A DNA stretch of 9,489 bases from Elusimicrobia bacterium RIFCSPLOWO2_01_FULL_59_12 (GCA_001800075.1 MGUR01000017.1:28106-37594); one strand, 5' to 3'; shown: positions 1 to 6,105, counted from the first letter of the stretch. A program made the numbers and translations. Notes: generated by a model not told the origin, from the sequence alone.

Positions 1-120
1 CGGATCGTGTGGCGGGCGGTCCTGGCGGGAGAGCGTGTCCGTTACAAGGGAAGCGAAATCCGCAGCCGCTTTCTCAGCGACGGCTTCCGGCGTTTCAGCG
101 ACGATCACGCGGGGTTTCAT
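1..120 (-). CDS. pgl: 6-phosphogluconolactonase, N-terminal part (gene runs off the left edge)
   Basis: The 40 visible codons start MKPRVIVAETPEAVAEKAA and form the first beta-strand and long alanine-rich helix seen at the N-terminus of 6-phosphogluconolactonases (SugarP_isomerase fold). The family hydrolyses 6-phosphogluconolactone to 6-phosphogluconate in the cytosolic oxidative pentose phosphate pathway. The diagnostic 'SGGSTP' sugar-phosphate loop would lie beyond the window, so the call rests on the N-terminus and on the transaldolase gene 34 bases upstream. I chose the ATG at 120 because a GGA lies 7 bases upstream. An in-frame ATG at 132 would add MEIK. It is probably co-transcribed with tal. 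Related sugar-phosphate isomerase-fold proteins such as glucosamine-6-phosphate deaminase are a less likely alternative. Confidence 0.68.
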   Translation of the reverse strand, partial: MKPRVIVAETPEAVAEKAAADFASLVTDTLSRQDRPPHDP

Positions 121-154
121 TTTTATTTCCATAAGTCGACGCCGCCATTCATTC

Positions 155-1258
155 CTACCGGGTCACTTTAAGAGCTTGCCGCTTCCGATCCAGGCTGCTG
201 ATGAGACTGTCGTACGACTCCACAAAGAGTTGGACCCCTTCGTCTTCGAGTTGTTTCGTCGCTTGCCTCATATCAATCCCCGCCTTGGCGAGCTGCGCCA
301 GGACACGCGCGCTCTCTTGGGGGTTTTCCAGCAGGCTGTTCCGAAGCTGCCCGTGGTCCCGAAACGCGTCGAGGGTTTGAGGCGGCAGGGTGTTCACGGT
401 GTCCGGCCCGATCAGTTCCTCGACATACATCACATCGCGGTACGTAGGGTTCTTGGTGCTGGTGCTCGCCCACAACGGCCGCTGCACCCGGGCACCTTGC
501 ATTTCGAGCATTTTGAAGCGCGCGCCCAGAACGGTCTTCAGAAACATCTGATACGCCTGCTTGGCGTTCGCGATGGCGGCCTTGCCCGCGAGCACCTGGC
601 CGCCCGGTTTTCTCTCTAATAGCTTGTCCACCAACGAGTCCACCCGGCTCACGAAAAAACTGGCGACGGACGCGATCGTGTTGAGCGGCTTGCCGGCCTT
701 CGCCAGGCGTTCAAGGCCCGCCAACCAGGCGTTCAAGACCTGCTGATAGCGATCTAAAGCGAAAATCAGCGTGACGTTGATGTTGATGCCTTCTCCCAAC
801 GCCTGCTCGATCGCCGGCAGGCCTTCCTTCGTCCCGGGAATTTTGATCATCACGTTCGGGCGGCCGACGCGTCGGAAAAGTTTCCGCGCTTCATCGAGCG
901 TCCCTCGGGTGTCACGGGCCAGGTGCGGGTTCACTTCCAGGGAGACGTATCCGTCTCCCCCATCGGTTTTGTCGTACACCGGCCGGAACAGATCGCAGGC
1001 GCGCTGGATGTCCTCGACGGCCAAGTCCTCCAAGATCTCCGGGGTCGCTTTGTCTTTTTGGATCAGGGTATGGATCGCCGCATCGTAGTCGCTGCCGCCG
1101 GCCAGCGCCTTTTGAAAGATCGTGGGGTTGGACGTGACGCCCCGCAGGCCGTCTTCGCTGATCAGCTTCTGAAGCCCGCCATCGGTCATCAATCCGCGGG
1201 TGATGAAATCGAGCCAAACGCTTTGTCCTGCTTTTTGAAGATCCAACAACGGGTTCAT
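155..1258 (-). CDS. tal: Transaldolase, long form (367 aa)
   Basis: Transaldolase moves a dihydroxyacetone unit between sugar phosphates (sedoheptulose-7-P + glyceraldehyde-3-P to erythrose-4-P + fructose-6-P) in the non-oxidative pentose phosphate pathway, in the cytosol. Signature 1 is at residues 40-48 (GVTSNPTIF). The Schiff-base lysine is K139 in MIKIPGT (residues 137-143), followed by the NVTLIF strand (161-166) and the RPLWASTSTKNP segment (260-271). The 367-residue length, the MNPLLDLQKAGQSVWLD start and this last segment fit the long transaldolase subfamily also found fused to glucose-6-phosphate isomerase; here it is unfused. The start is firmly set by AAGGAGG at 1264-1270, five bases before the ATG. 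The DUF1207 gene ends 56 bases upstream and pgl follows 34 bases downstream. A TAAAAT at 1280-1285 might be a -10 element, but I see no convincing -35. Confidence 0.96.
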   Translation of the reverse strand: MNPLLDLQKAGQSVWLDFITRGLMTDGGLQKLISEDGLRGVTSNPTIFQKALAGGSDYDAAIHTLIQKDKATPEILEDLAVEDIQRACDLFRPVYDKTDGGDGYVSLEVNPHLARDTRGTLDEARKLFRRVGRPNVMIKIPGTKEGLPAIEQALGEGININVTLIFALDRYQQVLNAWLAGLERLAKAGKPLNTIASVASFFVSRVDSLVDKLLERKPGGQVLAGKAAIANAKQAYQMFLKTVLGARFKMLEMQGARVQRPLWASTSTKNPTYRDVMYVEELIGPDTVNTLPPQTLDAFRDHGQLRNSLLENPQESARVLAQLAKAGIDMRQATKQLEDEGVQLFVESYDSLISSLDRKRQALKVTR

Positions 1259-1314
1259 GACATCCTCCTTCGCGCGTTCATTTTACCACTCTGCCCAGGG
1301 GGGCTTCTTCGATT

Positions 1315-2229
1315 CTACCGGGCTGGAACAGCGGGGGCTTCAGGAGCCTGACTGAGCTGGAACCGGAGGCCGACGCTCCAGATCGTTTCCTTGCCGCTGA
1401 AAAACTGTCCTGCCATGCGAGGTCCGCTCATGGACTGGATGAAGTAAGAGATGCCGCGGCCCAGGGAATAGGGCGCGCCCGTTTTGATGCCGATCTGGGA
1501 AGTCCACGTGGGGTTCCAGGCGGAACGCTCCCAGGATTGAAAATCCGTGGCCCAGTAGGGATGCCAGTGCACGATATCCGAGTTGTTGAAAAAAACTTCC
1601 ATGCCGCCCTGCAGGGCGTGCCGGCCGCGCCACGCCGGCTTGGTCCGCACCGCTTTCGAAAGCCCTCCATAAAACCGGAAGGCCTTCCAGGGATGGACGG
1701 ACAGGATGCCGCGCAGGGCTTCCCATGAATTATCCGAGCCCCGAATATTCTTTTCGCGCAAGTAATCGTCCCCCAGGTGCGAGCTGACGTGATCGAACAT
1801 GAAGCGGCCGGACACCGGGCCGACCGCGATATCCAGGGGGACGTTGCCGTAATAATCGACGGCCTCCAGCCGGTGCGAGGAATCGGCGCGAAAGCGCGTG
1901 ATCACGGCGCCTCCTACATTCAGCTGGACGGCGGACCGGGGAAACGGCAAAGCCCGCCGATAGAGTCCCATGTAGTCGCCGATCGCGATGTGGGCGATGC
2001 CCCGCTGATTCAAAGGGGCCCCAACCTGGAATGAAAAACGCAGTTCCGTGGGATCGGCCTGAAGCGGAAGGAAGAGTTCATGGGCGGGCGGAAAGAACCG
2101 GGATTGATAAGGCTCTGCGGCAACGAAGGGCGGGCGAGACAGGAGGATTCCGATCAGCACCAGACTTGAATGCCCGGCACGGCGGAACCCTCGATACGGG
2201 TTTACCCCGTATAGCGGTTTAGCAATCAT
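1315..2229 (-). CDS. DUF1207 family secreted/outer-membrane beta-barrel-like protein
   Basis: A 304-residue protein of unknown function. Features of the DUF1207 family are the 'FLPLQADPTELRFSF' opening (about 53-67), the central FMFDHVSSHLGDDY block (143-156, with its SSHLGDD core) and alternating hydrophobic/aromatic segments to the end. It finishes in an amphipathic strand (GKETIWSVGLRFQL, 279-292), as expected of an outer-membrane barrel. A signal peptide is likely: arginines 13, 16 and 17, hydrophobic core 22-30 and cleavage after VAA (36-38). The start is uncertain. The ATG at 2229 gives a usable basic n-region but has no good Shine-Dalgarno sequence. The frame stays open upstream through the tRNA gene, which is an artefact. 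A GTG at 2160 would leave a signal without positive charge. Residues 1 to about 15 are encoded by a tRNA-Ser-like remnant. tal follows 56 bases downstream. Confidence 0.75.
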   Translation of the reverse strand: MIAKPLYGVNPYRGFRRAGHSSLVLIGILLSRPPFVAAEPYQSRFFPPAHELFLPLQADPTELRFSFQVGAPLNQRGIAHIAIGDYMGLYRRALPFPRSAVQLNVGGAVITRFRADSSHRLEAVDYYGNVPLDIAVGPVSGRFMFDHVSSHLGDDYLREKNIRGSDNSWEALRGILSVHPWKAFRFYGGLSKAVRTKPAWRGRHALQGGMEVFFNNSDIVHWHPYWATDFQSWERSAWNPTWTSQIGIKTGAPYSLGRGISYFIQSMSGPRMAGQFFSGKETIWSVGLRFQLSQAPEAPAVPAR

Positions 2230-2230
2230 G
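2185..2230 (-). repeat. Degenerate tRNA-Ser fragment (variable arm plus anticodon-loop side)
   Basis: This stretch aligns, in the same orientation, with 2385-2430 of the intact tRNA-Ser gene. Shared blocks include GAACCCTCG, TACGG, TTTA and GGTTTAGCAA (plus strand), with one deleted base and scattered substitutions. It runs from the anticodon loop (TTGCTAA retained on the minus strand) through the long variable arm to the 5' strand of the T arm. The 5' half and the T-loop/acceptor are missing, so it cannot be a working tRNA. The variable arm still forms a perfect 7-bp hairpin (ATACGGG/CCCGTAT) although its bases differ from the intact gene. It overlaps the first codons of the DUF1207 gene. 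Confidence 0.7.
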
Positions 2231-2367
2231 GGAATGACTAAGCCCACCGCTTCTTCTCGACGGAAGGAGTTCCCCCAACTACCCTCATTTCCTCCCTCTT
2301 TCCAGGTCTGAGTGGCTGCCAAGTGGCAGAAATAACATTCGGAAAAACGACGTAAGCGGAAAAAAAT

Positions 2368-2458
2368 CGGAAGGGGAGGGATTCGAACCCTCGGTACGGT
2401 TTTAAAGCCGTACAATGGTTTAGCAAACCAACCCCTTAAGCCACTCGGGCACCCTTCC
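2368..2458 (-). tRNA. tRNA-Ser, anticodon GCU
   Basis: The minus strand folds as a class II tRNA. The acceptor is GGAAGGG/CCCTTCC (2452-2458 with 2369-2375) with discriminator G at 2368. The D-arm region is GCCCGAGTGGCTTAAGG and the anticodon loop TTGCTAA carries GCT (serine AGC/AGU). The long variable arm is GTACGG/CCGTAC and the T arm is GAGGG-TTCGAAT-CCCTC. CCA is not encoded. The base of the anticodon stem appears to be a U-U mismatch (27/43), a minor oddity. Seven Ts directly follow the discriminator region (2360-2366) and may help end transcription. A promoter lies upstream at 2492-2520. Confidence 0.96.
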
Positions 2459-2467
2459 AAAAATCTT

Positions 2468-2483
2468 CGGCGGAAGACCGCCG
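2468..2483 (-). other. GC-rich hairpin in the 5' leader of tRNA-Ser
   Basis: CGGCGG (2468-2473) and CCGCCG (2478-2483) form a 6-bp stem with a 4-base loop. On the minus strand it is followed by AAGA and TTTTT, which ends at the base before the mature tRNA 5' end. It resembles a weak terminator but lies between the predicted transcription start (about 2485) and the tRNA, so it more likely forms a structured pre-tRNA leader. The four bases between stem and T-run argue against efficient termination. Confidence 0.5.
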
Positions 2484-2491
2484 CCACACAC

Positions 2492-2520
2492 ATTCTACCT
2501 TGAGTAGATTACTATGTCCA
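2492..2520 (-). promoter_or_regulatory. Sigma70-type promoter of tRNA-Ser
   Basis: On the minus strand TGGACA (2515-2520, 5 of 6 matches to TTGACA) is separated by exactly 17 bases from TAGAAT (2492-2497, 5 of 6 matches to TATAAT). The predicted start near 2485 gives a leader of about 26 bases before the tRNA. The element overlaps the 5' region of the divergent small gene that starts at 2536. Confidence 0.7.
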
Positions 2521-2535
2521 AAAGAGACATTATCC

Positions 2536-2805
2536 ATGAAAAATCCACAGAATGACGGACAATCACCCAAAAAATCAAGAAGATCAGCCCTAAACATCTT
2601 GCCCAAAGAAATGAAGAACTATTTGAACGCTCTTGTTGAACAGGGCTTGGGGGAACGGACGATCAAGAAAGCCATGCTGCACCAGTTTCCCGACAGGCCC
2701 GACCTAGTAGATAAGTCAGAGAATCGCTGTCGGCACTACATTAACCTTAATAAGCAGATCCTCGCAGATGTTAGCAACAGCCCGAATCTCTCGATCAAGC
2801 CCTAG
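2536..2805 (+). CDS. Small hypothetical protein (89 aa)
   Basis: I do not recognise this protein. It is 89 residues, strongly basic at the N-terminus (KKSRR at 14-18) and mainly helical by eye. A segment reading NYLNALVEQGLGERTIKKAM has the length and pattern of a homeodomain-like helix-turn-helix (helix, short turn around 'GLGE', second helix), so DNA binding is possible but unproven. The ATG at 2536 follows a weak GAGA; a TTG at 2500 would extend it by 12 residues over the tRNA promoter, which is less likely. Its base composition is clearly AT-richer than that of the metabolic genes to the left. It diverges from the tRNA and is followed by the fic-associated small gene, suggesting acquired DNA. 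Confidence 0.5.
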   Translation: MKNPQNDGQSPKKSRRSALNILPKEMKNYLNALVEQGLGERTIKKAMLHQFPDRPDLVDKSENRCRHYINLNKQILADVSNSPNLSIKP

Positions 2806-2843
2806 TCGGAAAAATCGGCCTCGTATTAAGATGGGATGTATGT

Positions 2844-2849
2844 TATCCT
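2844..2849 (+). promoter_or_regulatory. Possible -10 element of a leaderless transcript
   Basis: TATCCT ends 6 bases before the ATG at 2856, so transcription would start at or next to the start codon. No Shine-Dalgarno sequence lies in the usual window. No good -35 is visible 17 bases upstream. Confidence 0.3.
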
Positions 2850-2855
2850 AATCGC

Positions 2856-3038
2856 ATGAAGCGAAAGTCATTACGGCAGACGAATCCTTACCTCAAGAAC
2901 CAGACCGCTTATCGAAGGGCGCTGGTCCGCTCCGTCATAACTTCGACCGCTATCGAAATTGGGCGCATACCCGCAGCCCTCCTCCAAAGCCTTAGAACAG
3001 CCTTTTCTCATCGTTCGGTTGGTTTTAAAGAGCGCTGA
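2856..3038 (+). CDS. Small protein with Fic-antitoxin-like motif, convergent with fic (60 aa)
   Basis: The 60-residue protein begins MKRKSLRQTNPYLKN and continues RRALVRSVITSTAIEIGR. The STAIE core (residues 30-34) resembles the inhibitory helix motif (S/T)xxxE(G/N) that lets class I antitoxins such as VbhA block the ATP site of Fic enzymes. Here the residue after the glutamate is I followed by G, so the match is imperfect. I recall similar 'TNPYL...SSTAIE' small proteins next to fic genes, but cannot verify this here. The adjacent gene is indeed a Fic protein, but on the opposite strand and overlapping by 31 bases at the 3' ends. The last dozen residues (antisense to fic) may be non-native. 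There is no Shine-Dalgarno sequence, and a TATCCT sits 6 bases before the ATG. Alternatively it is a truncated antitoxin or an unrelated orphan. Confidence 0.55.
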   Translation: MKRKSLRQTNPYLKNQTAYRRALVRSVITSTAIEIGRIPAALLQSLRTAFSHRSVGFKER

Positions 3039-3661
3039 ATCACCTTTTCAAAAATCCGCTTCATCGGCGTATAATTTTTCTTAAGCCCTGCCCGCACTGC
3101 CGCAAAGTAATCCTTCTTGAACCGGCCTTTTACGATTCCAAAATCCAGGAGCGGCATCCCGGCCTGAACCGCCATAAGGATAGTCAGCATACGGCCGATC
3201 CTGCCATTTCCATCACGAAAGGGATGGATCAGGATGAATTCTGCATGGACTATGGCCAATGCCTCTGCAAGCTGAGTCTGAGAAGTTAAGCTGCAAGGAG
3301 TGAAACGACGTAGAGGGTCTTTTTCAAAGTCGCCCATCAATTGAGGCACCCCATGGGCCATCGCAAAAGGAAAATCCCCCTTGCTCAAATTGACCTGCCG
3401 ATAGTGTCCAGCCCATGGATATATCGAATTCAACCAATAGCGATGAATCCTGCAAACATCAGCCGCCGTAAATCGATGGCGCTTGTCGAACTCTCCGAGC
3501 GCCCATTCTAATGTGTGGATTTGTGCACGAGCCTCAAGGATATCCATCGCCCGCCTGCTTTTGATTCCCTGAAGGTTTTTTAAAACCTGATTATGCGAGC
3601 CGGGTTCCCATTGCGCCTCGGGCAAATCAGAAACATCGTAACGATCTCGTTTTTTGCTCAT
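3008..3661 (-). CDS. fic: Fic-domain protein (probable AMP-transferase, toxin-like)
   Basis: A 217-residue protein with a complete Fic core, HPFRDGNGRIGR (146-157): catalytic H146, D150, the GNGR anion-binding loop (151-154) and R157. Fic enzymes usually transfer AMP from ATP to a hydroxyl of a target protein. The upstream KGDFPFA segment (94-100) is the expected flap/target-docking hairpin, and 'YPWAGHYRQVN' (81-91) is typical of the fold. I see no (S/T)xxxE(G/N) inhibitory helix at either end of the protein, so inhibition in trans (class I) is expected. The convergent small gene at 2856-3038 is the candidate partner. The ATG at 3661 is chosen because GGAGA lies about 9 bases upstream; a TTG at 3676 would add five residues. 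The gene sits in an AT-richer patch, consistent with acquisition. The target is unknown. Confidence 0.92.
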   Translation of the reverse strand: MSKKRDRYDVSDLPEAQWEPGSHNQVLKNLQGIKSRRAMDILEARAQIHTLEWALGEFDKRHRFTAADVCRIHRYWLNSIYPWAGHYRQVNLSKGDFPFAMAHGVPQLMGDFEKDPLRRFTPCSLTSQTQLAEALAIVHAEFILIHPFRDGNGRIGRMLTILMAVQAGMPLLDFGIVKGRFKKDYFAAVRAGLKKNYTPMKRIFEKVIQRSLKPTER

Positions 3662-4102
3662 CGGGTAATTCTCCAATAAATCATCCGGATTTGCCAGTGA
3701 CGTCTGCTACAAACTGGCTGCCAACGGACCATGGAAAATGGGGGAAATTGGTGGAAACTGGAAGTAGCGTTACCGTCTAAGAAATGCAGTGAGCCCAAGC
3801 ACTCAATCGATTGGCAAACCGCCGCGCTAGGCTGCCACCATCGCTTCCTGTGATCACAACGATGCGACGGCCATCAGCAAAACGATCGGCCTTCAGCCGA
3901 TCGTGCCGATGAGTGTATAGGAAAAATAAAGCCCATGCGCCTGAGACATTTTACAAAGGATTTGGCTTTTTTCCCTTCGCCGCCTGGGCCTGACGGGTGG
4001 GATAGCCCGGAATGGAGCGATGATTATGAGGGGTGTAGGTGTGACGCAATGCGGCAAATTCGCCACAGGCGGGTGGGTGATAAAAAAGCTACCATATGCA
4101 TC
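3662..4102. other. Intergenic region between fic and hflK, with decayed coding sequence
   Basis: This 441-base gap contains no convincing intact gene. On the minus strand a 56-codon frame ends at a TAG (3777-3779) and reads ..ADGRRIVVITGSDGGSLARRF.., which looks protein-like but has no ATG and is bounded by a stop near 3948. It may be a decayed gene end. The plus strand is open in the hflK frame from an ATG at 3935, but that extension has no HflK-like character. A 9-bp inverted repeat (3882-3904) and a 10-bp palindrome TGTGATCACA (3849-3858) lie here. The promoter of hflK should be in this region, but I cannot place it securely. Confidence 0.5.
3882..3904. repeat. Perfect 9-bp inverted repeat (stem-loop)
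   Basis: ACGATCGGC (3882-3890) and GCCGATCGT (3896-3904) flank a 5-base loop. On the minus strand the stem is followed by TTT, with the last stem base also T, so it could act as a weak leftward terminator insulating fic. On the plus strand no T-run follows. Confidence 0.6.
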
Positions 4103-5137
4103 ATGGCGGAGCGATGGGATGACGAAGAACAGCCAAGTTCCTGGTCGGATGAGTTCCGGCAAAGGTTCGAAGGACGGTGGCCAATCCCTAGACAGACTGT
4201 TCTAGGGATCCTTGGGGGCCTTCTGGCATTCGCCGGCGTCGTGTCTTCCGCCTATACTGTGGAGCCGGAACAGGAAGCCGTGATTCTGCGGTTCGGCCGT
4301 TACGTCTCAACAGAGCCGCCCGGCCTTCACTTCAAGCTGCCGTTCGGCATCGACAGCGCGATCAAGGTGCGCACCAAAGTCATTCTGCAGGAAGAGTTCG
4401 GGTTCCGGACGAAAGGGACCGAGGGCACTCGCAGCGCCTACGATGAGAATTTTCGCCAGGAATCGATGACGCTGACAGGCGATCTCAACGTGGCCGATGT
4501 CGAGTGGATCCTGCAGTATCAAATCTCGGATCCTCAAAAATATCTCTTCCAAGCCCGCAACGTACTCACCAACATCCGGGATATCTCCCAATCCATCATG
4601 CGACGGGTCGTTGGAGATCGCCTGGTGAGCGACGTCCTCACGGTCGGCCGGGTCGAGATCACCGAAGAGGCTCAGCGCCTCACCCAGGAAGTTCTTGACC
4701 GCTACAACATGGGCATCCGCATCGTCACGATCAAATTGCAGGACGTCAACCCGCCGGAGCCGGTCAAGCCTGCGTTTAATGATGTGAACCGGGCCAAACA
4801 AGAGCAGGAACAAGCTATTAACCAAGCCGAAGAGCAATACAACAAGATCATCCCTGAATCGGAGGGAAAGGCCGAGCAGACGATCCAGGACGCGGAAGGC
4901 TATGCGACTTCCTTAATCAACCGTGCGCGCGGCGATGCCGGTCGGTTTACCGCCATGCTCCAAACCTACCGCAGCGCGCCCGGGGCCACCCGCACGCGAC
5001 TTTACCTGGAGGCGATGGAGGAGCTCTACGGACGCTTTAAGGAATTGACGCTAATCGACCCCAGCATCAAAGGCGTTCTGCCCATTTTTGGAGCCCCCGC
5101 CCTGAAAGAATCGCCTGCCCCGGGAGGCCATCCATGA
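4103..5137 (+). CDS. hflK: HflK, SPFH-domain regulator of FtsH
   Basis: HflK and HflC form a large periplasm-facing complex in the inner membrane that surrounds and restrains the AAA protease FtsH. From the ATG at 4103 the protein has 344 residues: a short acidic, Trp-containing cytoplasmic N-terminus (1-28), one membrane segment (about 30-50), an SPFH/band-7 domain that opens TVEPEQEAVILRFGRY (52-67), the NPPEPVKPAFNDV hinge (216-228) and an alpha-helical coiled coil rich in E, Q, K and A (about 229-285). It ends near 'RLYLEAMEELYG', matching HflK rather than HflC. The start is not certain. In-frame ATGs at 4049 and 3935 exist, but their extension looks non-native, and no Shine-Dalgarno sequence precedes 4103. 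A TACCAT sits 7 bases upstream. The stop overlaps the hflC start by 4 bases, indicating translational coupling. Confidence 0.9.
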   Translation: MAERWDDEEQPSSWSDEFRQRFEGRWPIPRQTVLGILGGLLAFAGVVSSAYTVEPEQEAVILRFGRYVSTEPPGLHFKLPFGIDSAIKVRTKVILQEEFGFRTKGTEGTRSAYDENFRQESMTLTGDLNVADVEWILQYQISDPQKYLFQARNVLTNIRDISQSIMRRVVGDRLVSDVLTVGRVEITEEAQRLTQEVLDRYNMGIRIVTIKLQDVNPPEPVKPAFNDVNRAKQEQEQAINQAEEQYNKIIPESEGKAEQTIQDAEGYATSLINRARGDAGRFTAMLQTYRSAPGATRTRLYLEAMEELYGRFKELTLIDPSIKGVLPIFGAPALKESPAPGGHP

Positions 5138-6102
5138 CGCCCCGGATCAACGCAGGCATGACTCTGGCCGCGGTCGGGATGATGCTCGTTATGGCCTCGG
5201 TGTACCGCCTCCCCGAGTGGGAACAGGCGGTCATTACTCAGTTTGGGCGGCCGGTTGGAAGCGCCGTGACGGCGGCGGGGCTGCATCTCAAAGTTCCTTT
5301 CGTTCAGCGCGTACGCCGCATCGACAAGCGCATTCTCAATTGGGACGGTTATCCCAACCAGATCCCCACCAAGGACAAGAAATACATTGAGGTCGACACG
5401 ACGGCCCGGTGGCGCATTGTCGACCCCCTTCTCTTCATACAAACGGTTCAAACAGAGGATGGAGCGCGGCGGCGACTGGATGGCATTCTCGATGCCATCA
5501 CGCGGGATACCATTTCCAATCACAATCTTGTAGAGGCGGTCCGCAATACCAACGCGATCCTGGATCAGATCAAGACGCGCGCCGAAAAGCTCAAGAAGGG
5601 CGAAATCTCTCCAGGAGATGATGAGGAGATCACCGGCGAAATTGAGCCGGTGCACGTCGGCCGCGAAGCCTTGAGCGCCATCATCATCAAGCGGGCGGCC
5701 GTCGAACTTAAGCAATTCGGCATTGAACTTATCGATGTGCAACTGCGGCGCATCGCCTACGAATCCAGCGTCGAGGCCAAGGTTTACGACCGGATGACCT
5801 CCGAACGTCAGCGCATCGCGCAACGCATCCGCTCGGTGGGCCAAGGCGAGCGCGCCAAGATCCAGGGAAAGACGAACCGGGACCTCCTGAAGATTCAATC
5901 CGAGGCCTATCGCAAGGCCCAGTCCATCAAAGGCGCTGCCGACGCGGAGGCCATCGCCATCTACGCACGCGCGGTATCCGGCGACCCGCAGTTCTATGAA
6001 TTCATCCGCACCCTCGAAGCGTACAAAAAGGCCATCCCCGCCGACACCCGGATGATTCTTTCCACCGATAACAAGTTTCTGGATCTTCTACGGCAGAAAT
6101 AG
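5134..6102 (+). CDS. hflC: HflC, SPFH-domain regulator of FtsH
   Basis: HflC is the partner of HflK in the FtsH-associated membrane complex. The 322-residue protein has an N-terminal membrane segment (about 8-24), then the SPFH domain beginning LPEWEQAVITQFGRPVG (26-42). The family block 'GLHLKVPFVQRVRRIDKRILNWDG' lies in 49-72 and 'KKYIEVDTTARWRI' in 82-95. The LIDVQLRRIAY strand and the following S/ER-rich coiled coil, with SEAYRKAQ and ADAEAIAIYA segments, sit in the C-terminal third. The start is firm: GGGAGG lies six bases upstream of ATG 5134, which overlaps the hflK stop (ATGA). Between SPFH strands there is an acidic, lysine-rich insert (around 150-170: KLKKGEISPGDDEE), as in other HflC proteins with a variable loop. 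Three bases after its stop lies the convergent MscS remnant. Confidence 0.93.
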   Translation: MTPRINAGMTLAAVGMMLVMASVYRLPEWEQAVITQFGRPVGSAVTAAGLHLKVPFVQRVRRIDKRILNWDGYPNQIPTKDKKYIEVDTTARWRIVDPLLFIQTVQTEDGARRRLDGILDAITRDTISNHNLVEAVRNTNAILDQIKTRAEKLKKGEISPGDDEEITGEIEPVHVGREALSAIIIKRAAVELKQFGIELIDVQLRRIAYESSVEAKVYDRMTSERQRIAQRIRSVGQGERAKIQGKTNRDLLKIQSEAYRKAQSIKGAADAEAIAIYARAVSGDPQFYEFIRTLEAYKKAIPADTRMILSTDNKFLDLLRQK

Positions 6103-6105
6103 CGG

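Noticed and set aside
35..619. 194-codon plus-strand frame
   Set aside because: Overlaps pgl and tal on the other strand, both recognisable enzymes.
2316..2329. CTGCCA-AG-TGGCAG inverted repeat between tRNA and DUF1207 gene
   Set aside because: Short, with a 2-base loop and no T-run; could be an operator half but no support.
2230..2493. Upstream extension of the DUF1207 frame to an ATG-like start at 2493 (392 aa)
   Set aside because: The extension runs through the intact tRNA-Ser gene and its leader; the extra residues are tRNA sequence read as codons.
3849..3858. TGTGATCACA palindrome as a CRP site
   Set aside because: CRP half-sites are separated by 6 bases (TGTGA-N6-TCACA); here they abut, so spacing is wrong.
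3935..4102. N-terminal extension of HflK from ATG 3935
   Set aside because: The added 56 residues have no HflK character and no ribosome-binding site; ATG 4103 gives the expected short N-terminus before the membrane segment. ATG 4049 cannot be fully excluded.
5026..5898. 290-codon minus-strand frame
   Set aside because: Antisense to hflC/hflK, which have clear family motifs; the frame is a shadow of GC-rich coding sequence.
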